64,000 nucleotides of DNA from Microbulbifer variabilis ATCC 700307 (GCF_000380565.1 NZ_AQYJ01000027.1:372001-436000), one strand, 5' to 3'. Shown: positions 25,461-35,145, counted from the stretch's first letter. Notes: a model not told the origin generated them from the letters alone. Numbers and translations are program-made.

Positions 25461-26739
25461 TCTGACTCAGGCGCAGGTTCGCGAGCGTATTGAGAAGCGC
25501 CTCGCCAGCCGCCATCGCAAGGAAAAGCTCTTTCGCGGATTGGGCATTGCCAGTATCGCCTTCGGGGTACTCGCAGTTGTAATTCTGTTCAGCGATATTA
25601 TCAGCAAGGGTAGCGGTGCTTTTATGCAGACCGCTATCCAGCTGGAAATACACTACGACGCACAGGTACTTGACATCGACAAAGTCGACGATGAGAGCCT
25701 GGCCTGGGCCAACTTCTCCGGTGTGATTCGCCAAGCATTGCGCGAGCGCTTTCCCTCGGTGACCAGCCGTGGCGAAAAGCGCGAGCTATATACCCTGGTT
25801 TCTTCTGGCGCGCCTTTCACTCTGCGTGACCGCCTGGCTGATGACCCTGAGCTGCTTGGCAAGAGCGAGAAGGTTTGGTTCGCCGCTGATGACGATGTGG
25901 ACACCTTTGTTAAGAGCCTCAAGGATTCCAAGGAGGGTTTTCGTGGTCGCACCTCTGAGCAGAAAGCCGGCTGGATTGAGCAACTGTTGGATAGTGGTGA
26001 GCTGAAAAAACGTTTCAATACCACCTTCTTTACCAATGGGGATTCCCGTGAGCCAGAGCAGGCTGGTATTCGGGCAGCGCTGATGGGGTCGCTATTTACT
26101 CTGCTGGTGACACTGGCGTTGTCCTTCCCTATCGGCGTAGCCGCCGCCATTTACCTGGAAGAATATGCACCGAAGAACCGCTGGACCGACCTAATTGAAG
26201 TGAATATTAATAACCTTGCTGCGGTACCTTCTATCGTATTTGGTTTGTTGGGGCTGGCGATTTTTATCAATTTCTTCGAGCTGCCTCGCTCGGCGCCGTT
26301 AGTCGGCGGTTTGGTGCTGACCCTGATGACACTGCCGACGATTATTATTTCCAGCCGTGCGGCATTAAAAGCGGTACCGCCTTCTATTCGTGAAGCGGCT
26401 ATGGGGATGGGTGCCTCGCGTATGCAGGTGGTTTTCCACCATGTGTTGCCACTGGCAATGCCGGGTATGCTTACCGGTGCGATTATCGGCATGGCCCAGG
26501 CTCTGGGTGAAACAGCACCTCTGTTGATGATTGGTATGGTCGCCTTTATTGTCGATGTGCCCGCCGGGGTGACGGATCCAGCCACTGTGCTACCGGTACA
26601 GATCTTCCTGTGGGCCGACAGCCCTGAGCGCGCTTTTGTCGAGCGCACTTCGGCAGCAATTATGGTGCTGCTGAGCGTATTGATTGTAATGAATGCCAGC
26701 GCGGTATTACTGCGCAAGAAACTTGAGCGCCGCTGGTAA
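25453..26739 (+). CDS. pstA: Phosphate ABC transporter permease PstA
   Basis: 428 residues, with one N-terminal membrane helix (about 28-48), a large hydrophilic insertion (about 60-195) and then the six-helix permease core starting at LMGSLFTLLVTLALSFPIGVAAAIYLEEYAP. VNINNLAAVPSIVFGLLGLA and GETAPLLMIG are the conserved PstA strings. The long insertion is shared with other gammaproteobacterial PstA proteins of this type; its role is unknown. Overlaps pstC by 8 bp and precedes pstB by 33 bp. Confidence 0.95.
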   Translation: MTNLTQAQVRERIEKRLASRHRKEKLFRGLGIASIAFGVLAVVILFSDIISKGSGAFMQTAIQLEIHYDAQVLDIDKVDDESLAWANFSGVIRQALRERFPSVTSRGEKRELYTLVSSGAPFTLRDRLADDPELLGKSEKVWFAADDDVDTFVKSLKDSKEGFRGRTSEQKAGWIEQLLDSGELKKRFNTTFFTNGDSREPEQAGIRAALMGSLFTLLVTLALSFPIGVAAAIYLEEYAPKNRWTDLIEVNINNLAAVPSIVFGLLGLAIFINFFELPRSAPLVGGLVLTLMTLPTIIISSRAALKAVPPSIREAAMGMGASRMQVVFHHVLPLAMPGMLTGAIIGMAQALGETAPLLMIGMVAFIVDVPAGVTDPATVLPVQIFLWADSPERAFVERTSAAIMVLLSVLIVMNASAVLLRKKLERRW

Positions 26740-26772
26740 CACAGCGCGGATTAACAGAAAGCGGGATTATTT

Positions 26773-27648
26773 ATGAGTACCATGACCCTGGATGCCGCGG
26801 GGCGCACAGAGGCGGCGCAATCCGAACTGACTGGCGGGCAAATTGCAGCGAGCGCCGAAGTCCGGAAAACCGTGGGCAAGCCGTTCTGTGATACCGCCAA
26901 GTTGCGCATGCGCAATGTGAATGTATTTTACGGCGAGGCCCAGGCTATCCACTCCGTCAGCCTGGATATAGGCCGCAATCAAGTGGTGGCCATGATCGGC
27001 CCCTCCGGTTGTGGTAAGTCCACTTTCCTGCGCTGCCTCAACCGTATGAACGACACTATTGAAGGTTGTCGTGTTGAGGGAGAGTTGAGTCTGGATGGCG
27101 ATCCTATTTACGGTCCCAAGGTGGATGTTGTGCCCTTGCGTGCTCGGGTGGGCATGGTATTCCAGAAGCCAAACCCTTTTCCAAAGTCCATCTATGAGAA
27201 CGTGGCCTATGGTCCCAAGATCCATGGGATCGCCAGCCGCCGCGCCGATCTGGATGAAATTGTTGAGAGCAGCTTGCGCCGCGCCGGGCTATGGAATGAG
27301 GTAAAGGATCGCCTGGATAAGCCGGGTACCGGACTCTCCGGTGGCCAGCAGCAGCGCTTGTGTATTGCCCGGGCTATTGCGGTTAGCCCCGAAGTTATTC
27401 TGATGGATGAGCCCTGTTCGGCCCTGGACCCCATCGCCACCGCACGTATCGAAGAGCTGATTGATGAGCTGCGCGAGAACTACACTATCGCCATCGTTAC
27501 ACACTCAATGCAGCAGGCCGCTCGCGTCAGTCAGCGTACGGCCTACTTCCATCTGGGTCGACTTGTCGAAGTTAACGATACCGAAACCGTGTTCACCAAC
27601 CCTGAGCACGAATTAACCGAAGCCTATATCACCGGCCGCTTCGGCTGA
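26773..27648 (+). CDS. pstB: Phosphate ABC transporter ATPase PstB
   Basis: 291 residues with a roughly 40-residue N-terminal extension before the ATPase core. Walker [10 protein letters not shown], the PstB-type [11 protein letters not shown]-loop [18 protein letters not shown], signature LSGGQQQRL, Walker [13 protein letters not shown] and H-loop [12 protein letters not shown] are all present. Drives phosphate import through PstCA and takes part in signalling to PhoR with PhoU. Ends 25 bp before phoU. Confidence 0.97.
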   Translation: MSTMTLDAAGRTEAAQSELTGGQIAASAEVRKTVGKPFCDTAKLRMRNVNVFYGEAQAIHSVSLDIGRNQVVAMIGPSGCGKSTFLRCLNRMNDTIEGCRVEGELSLDGDPIYGPKVDVVPLRARVGMVFQKPNPFPKSIYENVAYGPKIHGIASRRADLDEIVESSLRRAGLWNEVKDRLDKPGTGLSGGQQQRLCIARAIAVSPEVILMDEPCSALDPIATARIEELIDELRENYTIAIVTHSMQQAARVSQRTAYFHLGRLVEVNDTETVFTNPEHELTEAYITGRFG

Positions 27649-27673
27649 GTTGGCCACGCCCCGAGGGAACACT

Positions 27674-28375
27674 ATGGAAATGCACTTCGATCAGCATATC
27701 TCCCGTCAGTTCAACGAGGACCTGGAAGGTATTAAGACCGAGATGTTGGAGATGGGCGGCATGGTTGCCCGTCAGGTCGCCGATGCTGTAGATGCCTTGT
27801 CCAATGCTGATAGTCAGCTGGCTGAGGAGGTTTTGCGTGTCGAAGAGGAGATCGACAAGAGCGAGATGGCACTCGACGAGCACGCGACTTTAATTATTGC
27901 TAAACGCCAGCCCGCCGCCTCGGATTTACGGATGGTGATGTCGGTAACTCGCATAGCTCGTGATCTGGAGCGCATCGGCGATGAGGCCTGCAAGGTTGCA
28001 AAAATGGCCATTGCCCTCACCGATGAAGGCACCTCACCCCGTGGTTATACTGAAATACGCCATATCGCCAATGCCGTGCGCAAGATGCTCAACGATGCCC
28101 TGGATGCCTACACCCGTTTTGATGTTGAGTCAGCCCTGCGCACGCTGGCGGAAGATGAGCAGGTGGATATGGATTACCGCACCGCGGTTCGCGAGTTAGT
28201 CACTTATATGATGGAAGACCCGCGTAGTATTTCGCGAGTGATCAACGTGCTTTGGGCGCTGCGTTCACTGGAGCGTATTGGCGACCATGCGAAGAATATT
28301 TGTGAGCAGGTAGTTTATTTGGTGGAAGGTGCGGATATTCGCCACGGCCATGAAAAAAATTTGCGGAAGTCTTGA
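27674..28375 (+). CDS. phoU: Phosphate signalling protein PhoU
   Basis: 233 residues of two repeated three-helix bundles: E-x3-DxxE metal-binding patterns appear in each half (RIARDLERIGDEACK and RSLERIGDHAKNICE). It links PstSCAB activity to PhoR kinase output; loss normally derepresses the Pho regulon. Start ATG at 27674 has GAGGG at 7 bases; the TTG at 27650 adds 8 residues with no support. Last gene of the pst operon, followed by an intrinsic terminator. Confidence 0.97.
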   Translation: MEMHFDQHISRQFNEDLEGIKTEMLEMGGMVARQVADAVDALSNADSQLAEEVLRVEEEIDKSEMALDEHATLIIAKRQPAASDLRMVMSVTRIARDLERIGDEACKVAKMAIALTDEGTSPRGYTEIRHIANAVRKMLNDALDAYTRFDVESALRTLAEDEQVDMDYRTAVRELVTYMMEDPRSISRVINVLWALRSLERIGDHAKNICEQVVYLVEGADIRHGHEKNLRKS

Positions 28376-28393
28376 ACTTCCAGTCCGCTATAG

Positions 28394-28418
28394 AGGTCGC
28401 ATTAAGCGGCCTTTTTTT
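28394..28418 (+). terminator. Terminator of the pst-phoU operon
   Basis: AGGTCGC/GCGGCCT stem (one T-G wobble) with an ATTAA loop and seven T residues, 18 bp after the phoU stop. Confidence 0.85.
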
Positions 28419-28458
28419 ATTGCAGGTTTTTCCAGCTCGGGCGTCCTGAGAGGAAGCG

Positions 28459-28773
28459 ATGAAATATATTTTCGAAGTTCATATCAAAGAGGGATTCAGT
28501 GCTGAGGAATATGCTGAAGCCTGGGTACGAGCGTCCAGGTTAATTCAGCAATATCCCGGCGCGATGGGGACGGAACTTCACCGGAAAATTGATGATCCAA
28601 GAAAATTGCTTGCTGTTGCCACTTGGCATTGTAAGGAAGATAGGGATGCAATGCAGACGCAGCATTCTGTGGAGATCGATAAAATCATTCGCAGTGTTGC
28701 TCCCTTCGTCGAAATTCGTTCACTGGGTGAATTTGAAGACCCTCAATGGGTTGTTAATTTTAGCTTGGATTAA
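28459..28773 (+). CDS. ABM-domain (antibiotic biosynthesis monooxygenase-like) protein
   Basis: 104 residues with the ferredoxin-like dimeric alpha/beta barrel pattern: YIFEVHIKEGFSAEEYAEAWVRASRLIQQYPGAMGTELHR, then LLAVATWHCKEDRDAMQ. Such proteins are small cytoplasmic oxygenases, haem-degrading enzymes or metabolite-binding proteins; no specific substrate is visible. GAGAGGA lies five bases before the ATG. It stands alone after the phoU terminator. Confidence 0.65.
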   Translation: MKYIFEVHIKEGFSAEEYAEAWVRASRLIQQYPGAMGTELHRKIDDPRKLLAVATWHCKEDRDAMQTQHSVEIDKIIRSVAPFVEIRSLGEFEDPQWVVNFSLD

Positions 28774-29064
28774 TATTAGTGACTCCAAACTGAATGCAAG
28801 CTGAATAAAGCCAGTGGAGAAGATGAAAATTAAAAAATATAAAATTATATTATTTTTTGTGATTTGTTTTTCTAGTTAATTATTACGCTGTATTACAAGC
28901 ATTTTTATCTTTTTGTTCCAGTCAATTCAACCATCTGTTTTGTTCAACTTGCCGCAAAAAAATAGTTAACTGACTTTTTGTAATTTACTGTTGTTGCGAA
29001 CTAAAAAACTTTTGTTACAATCCGCTGCCCAATTTGGATCCCAACGTTAACGAAGGATTTTGAT
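28774..29064. other. AT-rich leader of the first putative porin gene
   Basis: 291 bp, very A+T-rich, no coding potential. It must contain the porin promoter; several T- and A-runs but no element that can be assigned with confidence. Confidence 0.4.
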
Positions 29065-29868
29065 ATGAGATTCAAGCTCGCTGCTCTTCCCCTGATGCTT
29101 CTCGCGGCTACTACAACTGCCGAGGAGTACAATTCATTTACCAAAGCTAGTTACTCTGATATAGAGTCCGGCTCCGTTGATGCAGACCGTTTTGATTTTG
29201 GAACAACTTATTATTTTAGTGGTAAAGAAACTCTCGGCCCACTGAAAGAATTTGAATACATCAATAAGGTTAGTAACGTTTCTGCAGGATTTTCTCATTA
29301 CAATATCGGAAGCTTTGACTCCGATACTTTCTCTGCAGGTGGTGAGTACTTTACATCCAGTGGCTTTGTTATTGGTGCAGGAATTATTGACCTTTGGGAA
29401 AGTAATGTAGATTATCAGTCAATTGGATATCTGTTTTCTCCCGATTTTTTGGTAACCCTGAATCATGTTGATGATGATAGCGACAATGAATTTTCATTAA
29501 ATGCTCGTTACAATCATCAATTAAACTCTACCGATTATATCGGTTTTAATTTATTCGTTGATGAAGAGTTTGATACTCGCTCACTGTCTTCCAAGTACTT
29601 CACTCACTTGGGTGGTGAGCAATACCTAACCGCAGAGTTGACTTATACGAACTATGATGAAGGTGACGATTATTGGTCTTTAGGTACAGAGTACTTCTTT
29701 ACTCAGCGTACCTCCATCGGTTTCTCATTCGATGAAAACGATGAGTATAAGCTGGGCATGAACCACTTCTTCAACCAGAATTTTGCTGTTGAAGCGGCTT
29801 ATGTTTCCAATACTGATAGTGATTTTGACTACGATGTATACCAATTAGGGCTGACTGTGCAGCTATAA
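29065..29868 (+). CDS. Putative porin / outer-membrane beta-barrel protein (paralogue 1)
   Basis: 267 residues. Signal peptide MRFKLAALPLMLLAATTTA, then AEEYNSFTKASYSDIE. The mature part alternates short amphipathic strands rich in Tyr, Phe, Asp and Asn (YYFSGKETLGPLKEFEYINKVSNVSAGF; SLSSKYFTHLGGEQYLTAELTY) and ends in VYQLGLTVQL, a C-terminal strand ending in a hydrophobic residue as in outer-membrane barrels. It resembles the putative porin families seen in Shewanella and Pseudoalteromonas. About half of its residues match the next gene. A strong terminator follows. Transported substrate unknown. Confidence 0.75.
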   Translation: MRFKLAALPLMLLAATTTAEEYNSFTKASYSDIESGSVDADRFDFGTTYYFSGKETLGPLKEFEYINKVSNVSAGFSHYNIGSFDSDTFSAGGEYFTSSGFVIGAGIIDLWESNVDYQSIGYLFSPDFLVTLNHVDDDSDNEFSLNARYNHQLNSTDYIGFNLFVDEEFDTRSLSSKYFTHLGGEQYLTAELTYTNYDEGDDYWSLGTEYFFTQRTSIGFSFDENDEYKLGMNHFFNQNFAVEAAYVSNTDSDFDYDVYQLGLTVQL

Positions 29869-29879
29869 TTTGGACTCAT

Positions 29880-29906
29880 AAAAGGGCTATCTAAGATAGC
29901 CCTTTT
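29880..29906 (+). terminator. Terminator of putative porin 1
   Basis: Perfect AAAAGGGCTATC/GATAGCCCTTTT with a TAA loop; T4-A-T3 tail. Nearly the same sequence ends paralogue 2. Confidence 0.9.
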
Positions 29907-30450
29907 ATTTCTGGATTTATATTATTCTATCTATCCGCACTAACCCTTCTAGATTTTCGATCAACTGATAATATTTAAAATCCCTCTAAATGCTACCTTA
30001 CTATCAACATGCATTATCCAGGTTAATATGAAGGTCTGCTACAAATTGCAATAAGAGTTTCGAGTAATTTATTAGTTGTATTAAGACTCCAAATCCATAG
30101 ATTTTTTGTATTCGATATTAATTTGTTGATAACAGTCTTAAGTTTTAAGCTATTAAAATGAAGCTTGAATATTTCGTTATACTTGCTCAGTAATCTTATT
30201 GGTTTGCAGTATTTATCTATACCTTGAAAAGGTAATTGAATATTTTCCCAGCTAGGGTTGCTGCATAATATTTATTTGCTATCGATGGGAACTTATTTGA
30301 ATTCTAAGTGTAATTCAGCTCTTTTTGGCGCTCAAGAAAATTGATTTTATTTGATTATTGGATTTTTTACTTTAATTTGAATTTTTTCCTGGAGGAGGAG
30401 TCCTATTTGGCGCCATATATTTGAAAATAGCTAATAAGAAGGAGATTTAA
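29907..30450. other. AT-rich spacer between the two putative porin genes
   Basis: About 540 bp of very A+T-rich sequence without a credible gene on either strand. Apart from the ribosome site AAGGAG before 30451 no element can be assigned; the promoter of paralogue 2 is presumably here since a terminator closes paralogue 1. Confidence 0.4.
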
Positions 30451-31296
30451 ATGAAACTTAGGGTTTCGGCTTTTTTACTGGTATTTTTCTCGGCTGTTGC
30501 TTCAGCTGAAGAGTACAAATCAATTACTACTGCAGGCTATTCTAATCTAGATTTTGACAGTGGAAGTGGCGATGATTTTTCTGTGGAAACAACCTATTAT
30601 TTTTCTGGGAAGGATACTCTTGGCCCGCTAAAAGAATTTGAATTTATCAATAAATCTAGCAATATATCAGCGGCATATTACCATCGAAATATTGGAGATT
30701 GGAACAATGATAACTTTGCTTTCGCTGGTGAGTATTTTGCTGAAAATGGTTTTTTAGTTAGCGCTAACTTAACAGATTTTACGGAAAATAGTTTCAATAC
30801 TATAGCTTTGGGATACTTGTTTACTCCAGATTTTCTGATGAAGTTATATAATACTGAAGGCGACACTTATGTTGAGGCGCGCTACAATTATCAGCTAAAT
30901 AGTACTGATTATATTGGGTTTGGGTTCGTTGCTGATGAACTTTTTGATTGGCAGCTGTTTTCTTCTAAATATTTTGCAGGTTTAGGTGATAATAAATATT
31001 TAGCTGCAGATTTTAGCTACCTCAATATAGATGGTGGAGATAATTATTGGAAAGTGGGCACAGATTACTACTTTACACAGAATACTTCATTTGGAATTGA
31101 TTACGATAGAAATAATGATTACAAGTTAGGGTTTTCTCACTTTTTTAATCGTAATATAGCTGTGGACGCTTCTTATAGCACTATTTTAGAGAATGTTTTC
31201 AAGCATTCCAGTTTTGGAAATGATATCTATGCAAAGGCCTTGAATCCAGATGTGGATGTAAAGAAATTTGAACTAGGTGTGACTGTACAATTCTGA
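30451..31296 (+). CDS. Putative porin / outer-membrane beta-barrel protein (paralogue 2)
   Basis: 281 residues, signal peptide MKLRVSAFLLVFFSAVASA, mature start EEYKSITTAGYS. It shares the YYFSGKDTLGPLKEFEFINKSSN string, the QLNSTDYIGFG string and the C-terminal LGVTVQF strand (terminal Phe, typical for BAM-assembled barrels) with paralogue 1. It differs by a 15-20 residue insertion near the end (ILENVFKHSSFGNDIYAKALNPD). Codon use is more A+T-rich than paralogue 1. Ribosome site AAGGAG, good spacing. Tandem duplicate; divergence suggests an old event. Confidence 0.75.
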   Translation: MKLRVSAFLLVFFSAVASAEEYKSITTAGYSNLDFDSGSGDDFSVETTYYFSGKDTLGPLKEFEFINKSSNISAAYYHRNIGDWNNDNFAFAGEYFAENGFLVSANLTDFTENSFNTIALGYLFTPDFLMKLYNTEGDTYVEARYNYQLNSTDYIGFGFVADELFDWQLFSSKYFAGLGDNKYLAADFSYLNIDGGDNYWKVGTDYYFTQNTSFGIDYDRNNDYKLGFSHFFNRNIAVDASYSTILENVFKHSSFGNDIYAKALNPDVDVKKFELGVTVQF

Positions 31297-31308
31297 GTGA
31301 AAGAAAGT

Positions 31309-31337
31309 AAAAAGGGCTATATGAGATAGCCCTTTTT
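31309..31337. terminator. Bidirectional terminator between putative porin 2 and the M48 gene
   Basis: AAAAAGGGCTAT/ATAGCCCTTTTT with a 5-base loop. The symmetric A5/T5 flanks let it end both the + strand porin gene and the minus-strand M48 gene (stop at 31378). Confidence 0.88.
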
Positions 31338-31377
31338 ATAGATTTTATAGTGCCGGATATTTTAAATTACAATTAAA

Positions 31378-32664
31378 CTATCCTCTATTTGTCAGCCCCT
31401 GCATTCTTGCCTGAGCTTTCGATGCAATTTCTCCTCCTGCTTGAGACGCAGTCTGGTAATGCTGAAAAGCAGTTTGTACATTGCCTTGCTTCTCATAGAC
31501 TTCACCCAGATAGTAATGTGCGTAAGCCGTATCCAGGTAGCGAAGAGAGCGGTTTAGGTCTCTTTCAGCCGATGTATAGTCCTTAAGTTGTGCACTGACC
31601 ATTCCACGTTTCAGCCAATGGGAAAATAGGGCTGGGTTTTTTTGTACAGCACGATCATAAGCTTTGTGGGCGCTGGCGTACTGTTTTTTTTGCGCAAGCA
31701 GGTCACCTTCCAGTGCGAAGAAAGCTGCTTCCTTGGGCTGTTGTTTTTGCGCTTTACGCACGAGGTTTAGGGCATTGTCATATTGCTTGTTACCTGCTGC
31801 CTTCAATGCCTCATCATAATTTTTGTAGGCATCGGCATCGCGTTTAAGCTGGCTAATCGCTTTTTGGTAGGCACCACGGTTGCTAATGCCCCCTTTTGCC
31901 AGTGCTTTACTGTGCTCAATATTTGCGTTAACACGGGATTGTGATGGGGGATGGCTGGCAAATAGTGCTTCCAGTCCGTTGGTCTGGCGCCCCTTGGAGA
32001 GCTCAACAAATTTACGCTGCAGGCGAACTGCTCCTTGGGGGTCATAGCCGGCAGCAGCCATATATTTCATGCCGTATTCATCAGACTCCAGCTCATTGCC
32101 GCGACCATAGCGTGCGATATAGGCTGAGCCACCAAGCTGGCTGCCGGTAGAGATGAGGTCTGCATAGGCGGTGTCTTTTGCCGCTGCGCCCAGGACAGCA
32201 AGCCCTGCGCCCAGCACCTGTTGCTGTGACATGGCTGTAGCTGAATGCCGCGCAGCGGCGTGAACAATTTCGTGCCCTAACACAGCGGCCAACTCAGCTT
32301 CATCGTCCAGCAGCACCAGCAAGCCACGGTTAACGGCGATTTTACCGCCGGGTAGGGCCCAGGCATTGGGCACGGAATTGTTGAGCACGACGAACTCATA
32401 GGGCAGTTGGGGCTGGTCCGAAACTCTAGCCAGTTTTTGTCCCACCCTGTTCACATAATCCTGCAAGCTGGGGTCTATGGTGTATTGCCCACCTTGTTGC
32501 TGCTGGTTTTTAGGGTACTGTTGCTGCCCCAGGCTCAGTTCCTGCTGGGTTGAGATCAGGGAGAATTGTTGTTCTCCGGTTACGGGGTTGACAACGCAAC
32601 CACTGAGAATTGAGGTTGTTACAAATGCCGCAGTCGCGAAGAAAGTCTGGTTGCGCGAGATCAT
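31378..32664 (-). CDS. M48-family metalloprotease lipoprotein with TPR repeats (BepA/YfgC-like)
   Basis: 428 residues. Lipobox LSGC (Cys-23), followed by the VNPVTGEQQFSLIS motif common to M48 lipoproteins. Zinc motif HEIVH at residues 131-135 with AARHSA after it; the third ligand is expected in ELESDEYGMKYM. From about residue 270 to the end, TPR-like helical pairs (YDNALNLVRKAQ, YASAHKAYDRAV, YTSAERDLNRSL, VQTAFQHYQTAS). Such periplasmic proteases act in outer-membrane protein and LPS-machinery quality control. GGAGG before the ATG. Single gene convergent with the putative porins. Confidence 0.9.
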   Translation of the reverse strand: MISRNQTFFATAAFVTTSILSGCVVNPVTGEQQFSLISTQQELSLGQQQYPKNQQQQGGQYTIDPSLQDYVNRVGQKLARVSDQPQLPYEFVVLNNSVPNAWALPGGKIAVNRGLLVLLDDEAELAAVLGHEIVHAAARHSATAMSQQQVLGAGLAVLGAAAKDTAYADLISTGSQLGGSAYIARYGRGNELESDEYGMKYMAAAGYDPQGAVRLQRKFVELSKGRQTNGLEALFASHPPSQSRVNANIEHSKALAKGGISNRGAYQKAISQLKRDADAYKNYDEALKAAGNKQYDNALNLVRKAQKQQPKEAAFFALEGDLLAQKKQYASAHKAYDRAVQKNPALFSHWLKRGMVSAQLKDYTSAERDLNRSLRYLDTAYAHYYLGEVYEKQGNVQTAFQHYQTASQAGGEIASKAQARMQGLTNRG

Positions 32665-32733
32665 TGCCTGCCTCCCTGTATAATGCTGAGTATTTAGCGA
32701 TCACCCATTGTACACAGTCCGGGAAGAGAGGTT

Positions 32734-33213
32734 ATGACAGCACTACAGGTAATCGAGTTGTTTGCGGGCACGAACCCTGATGGCGAGCCGGTGGTAGAAC
32801 GCCTGCAGGTGCGTATTAATGAAGACAGTAGCTGTCAGCTGGTACGTTCCCCCGCTTTTATAAAGGGCATCGCCAGCGGCGATAGTATCAAGGTAGATAA
32901 AGATACCCAGCAGTTTGAGCTGGTAAAACGCTCTGGTAATTTGTCAATCCGAGTATTTTGTCGCGGTGATAGCGCAGAGCTTTCGGATAAATTAACCCCC
33001 CAATTGGAAAAACTTGGAGGCGAATTGGATCTGGAAGTTCCGCGTATGCTGGTATACAGCATTCATGTCAGCTGCGGGTTCGAAAAAATTGAAAAGATCC
33101 TGAATAGTGTCTGCGATGGGGCCAACAGTGTCTGGTATTACGGCAACGTGTATGATCCCAAGGATGGCCAGACCCCCTTGAATTGGTGGCAGGATATTCT
33201 AAAGCCAGAATAG
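32734..33213 (+). CDS. DUF4265-like protein
   Basis: 159 residues, no signal or membrane segment. The order VERLQVRINEDSSCQLVRSPAF - GIASGDSIKVDKD - LSIRVFCRG - YSIHVSCGFEKIEKILNSV follows the DUF4265 layout, a small cytoplasmic family of unknown function. GAGAGG ribosome site. Divergent from the M48 gene, 69 bp apart; not obviously linked to the following yaaA unit, which begins 150 bp later. Confidence 0.6.
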   Translation: MTALQVIELFAGTNPDGEPVVERLQVRINEDSSCQLVRSPAFIKGIASGDSIKVDKDTQQFELVKRSGNLSIRVFCRGDSAELSDKLTPQLEKLGGELDLEVPRMLVYSIHVSCGFEKIEKILNSVCDGANSVWYYGNVYDPKDGQTPLNWWQDILKPE

Positions 33214-33363
33214 TCACGGCCGGGGTAAATCAAGGGTAGTAGCAATATTTACTGCCGCATTATGCTAAGAGAGCCGGGCAAAATTTCAGGTATGCCCTAG
33301 ATTCGCAATTGGTTTGGAACGTCGCTAACAGCGATGGTTAGGCAGAGGAAAGTAAGGTATCCG

Positions 33364-34140
33364 ATGTTAATAGTGATTTCTCCCGCGAAAACGCTGGATT
33401 ATGAGAGTGAAATTCCCGAATTGGAAACCACCCAGCCGGAGTTTCTCAAGGAGTCTGCAGCATTGATCAAAGAGCTGCGTAAACTCAGCCCGCAGCAGAT
33501 TTCCAGCCTGATGAAAATTTCCGATAAGCTGGGCATCCTGAATTACGATCGGTTCCAATCCTGGAAGCGGCCTTTTACTGCTACGAATGCACGAGCGGCG
33601 CTGCTCGCTTTTAAAGGCGATGTTTATACCGGTCTTGATGCAGAGTCTATGGGCAAGCGCGATTTCAGCTATGCGCAAAAACATCTGCGTATGTTGTCGG
33701 GGCTCTACGGTATCCTGCGCCCACTGGACTTGATGCAGCCTTACCGTTTGGAGATGGGCACCAAGTTTGAGAATTCCCGTGGTAAGAACCTGTATGAATT
33801 TTGGGGAGAGAAAACCACCGGGGCTCTCAATGAGCAGTTGCATAGCCTCAAGAGCCGTGAGTTAGTTAACTTGGCCTCAAACGAGTACTTCAAGTCGATC
33901 AGACCCAGGGCGCTCGATGCCGAAGTGATTACCCCACACTTCAGGGACCTGAAAAATGGCCAGTACAAAATGATCAGTTTCTTCGCTAAGAAGGCGCGGG
34001 GCATGATGAGTCGTTGGGCTATCGACCAGCGGGTAAAAAAGGCAGAAGAGCTGAAGGGCTTTGATGTCGGGGGGTATGAATACAGCCCTGAAATGTCCAG
34101 TGAACACGATTGGGTATTTACCCGGGACGAAGCGCAATGA
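33364..34140 (+). CDS. yaaA: Peroxide stress protein YaaA (DUF328/UPF0246)
   Basis: 258 residues, the usual length. Opens [15 protein letters not shown]; contains FTGLD-like [50 protein letters not shown] and the C-terminal [13 protein letters not shown] string, all diagnostic. In E. coli YaaA is an OxyR-regulated DNA-binding protein that lowers intracellular free iron during peroxide stress. The ATG at 33364 begins the conserved opening; an upstream in-frame start at 33334 adds 10 unsupported residues. Its stop overlaps the following methyltransferase-like gene (ATGA). Confidence 0.96.
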   Translation: MLIVISPAKTLDYESEIPELETTQPEFLKESAALIKELRKLSPQQISSLMKISDKLGILNYDRFQSWKRPFTATNARAALLAFKGDVYTGLDAESMGKRDFSYAQKHLRMLSGLYGILRPLDLMQPYRLEMGTKFENSRGKNLYEFWGEKTTGALNEQLHSLKSRELVNLASNEYFKSIRPRALDAEVITPHFRDLKNGQYKMISFFAKKARGMMSRWAIDQRVKKAEELKGFDVGGYEYSPEMSSEHDWVFTRDEAQ

Positions 34141-34748
34141 GCGAGCAGGCCCTACCGGATGCTCCCTCCTGCGCGCGTAACCGTGATCCCATCCTTGAAC
34201 AATTACGACGCCTGCTGGCTGATAGCCGGCAAGTGCTGGAAGTTGGAAGTGGTACCGGGCAGCATGCGGTCTACTTTGCTCCTCAGTTGCCCCAATTAAC
34301 CTGGCAGACTTCTGAACGTGCGGAGATGTTACCGGGAGTTTGCGCCTGGTTGGAGAAGCAGCCCGCGCAAAACCTGCTAAAGCCTCTTGCCCTGGATGTC
34401 GATAGCGACTGGCCAGAGCTCAGTGCAGACGTGGTCTTTACCGCCAATACCCTGCATATCATGTCGAGAGAATCGGTAGAGCGCTTTTTCCACAAGCTCC
34501 CCTCGGTCTTGGAGTCCGGTGGTCAGCTGGTTGTCTACGGTCCTGTGAAAATTGATGGGGCTTTTATCGGGCCAAGCAATGCCGATTTTGATCTCTGGCT
34601 CAAGGAGCGCAACCCAGCCAGTGGTATCCGTGACCTGGAATGGTTGGATCAGCTCGCTGCAGATGCGGATATGCGGCGCGAAGAGCTAAGTTTCCTGCCA
34701 GCCAATAATCAACTGGTTGTCTGGCGTAAAAACGATAATAAGGAGTAA
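34137..34748 (+). CDS. DUF938 SAM-dependent methyltransferase-like protein
   Basis: 203 residues. Opens with the family pattern [12 protein letters not shown] and has the SAM-binding motif [18 protein letters not shown], acidic motif after the second strand (TSERAE), and [15 protein letters not shown]938 proteins are class-I methyltransferase folds of unknown substrate. ATG overlaps the yaaA stop in ATGA, so translation is coupled; two bases separate its own stop from the next start. Confidence 0.85.
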   Translation: MSEQALPDAPSCARNRDPILEQLRRLLADSRQVLEVGSGTGQHAVYFAPQLPQLTWQTSERAEMLPGVCAWLEKQPAQNLLKPLALDVDSDWPELSADVVFTANTLHIMSRESVERFFHKLPSVLESGGQLVVYGPVKIDGAFIGPSNADFDLWLKERNPASGIRDLEWLDQLAADADMRREELSFLPANNQLVVWRKNDNKE

Positions 34749-34750
34749 GT

Positions 34751-35110
34751 ATGCCTGCGTGGTTTGAAGTAACGGTAATTGTGGCCTTTGCAATTGGCGC
34801 TGTGTATTTTTTTGCCAAGTATCGTGAGACTGCTGCTGCCCTGCACGAAAGTGAGCGTATGAAGACGCGCCTTTCTAATGACCTGAACCGCTATAAGGAT
34901 GTGCCTCGCCTGCGCGCCTTGCGCGATGCTTTACTGGGTTCCCGGCCCCTGCCTACGGACGATGAGGGCAATGAGCACCTGTTGCTGCGTGATGGGGATT
35001 TGCAATTGCACCACCTGATCCTGAGCAGGGAGAGTACACCGGTTAATGATGAGGACGAGAGCACCTATACAAAAAATGGTGAAAAGGTAAGGCTGGAGGA
35101 GTTTGATTAA
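34751..35110 (+). CDS. Small single-pass membrane protein, unknown
   Basis: 119 residues. One N-terminal membrane helix (about 5-22), then a charged coiled-coil-like stretch (KYRETAAALHESERMKTRLSNDL) and an acidic tail. No known domain. AAGGAG overlaps the end of the methyltransferase gene; third gene of a yaaA-DUF938 transcript. Converges on phoR. Confidence 0.7.
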   Translation: MPAWFEVTVIVAFAIGAVYFFAKYRETAAALHESERMKTRLSNDLNRYKDVPRLRALRDALLGSRPLPTDDEGNEHLLLRDGDLQLHHLILSRESTPVNDEDESTYTKNGEKVRLEEFD

Positions 35111-35145
35111 CCCCGGCTTTATCTGGGTAAGGAGTGGGGCGGTGT

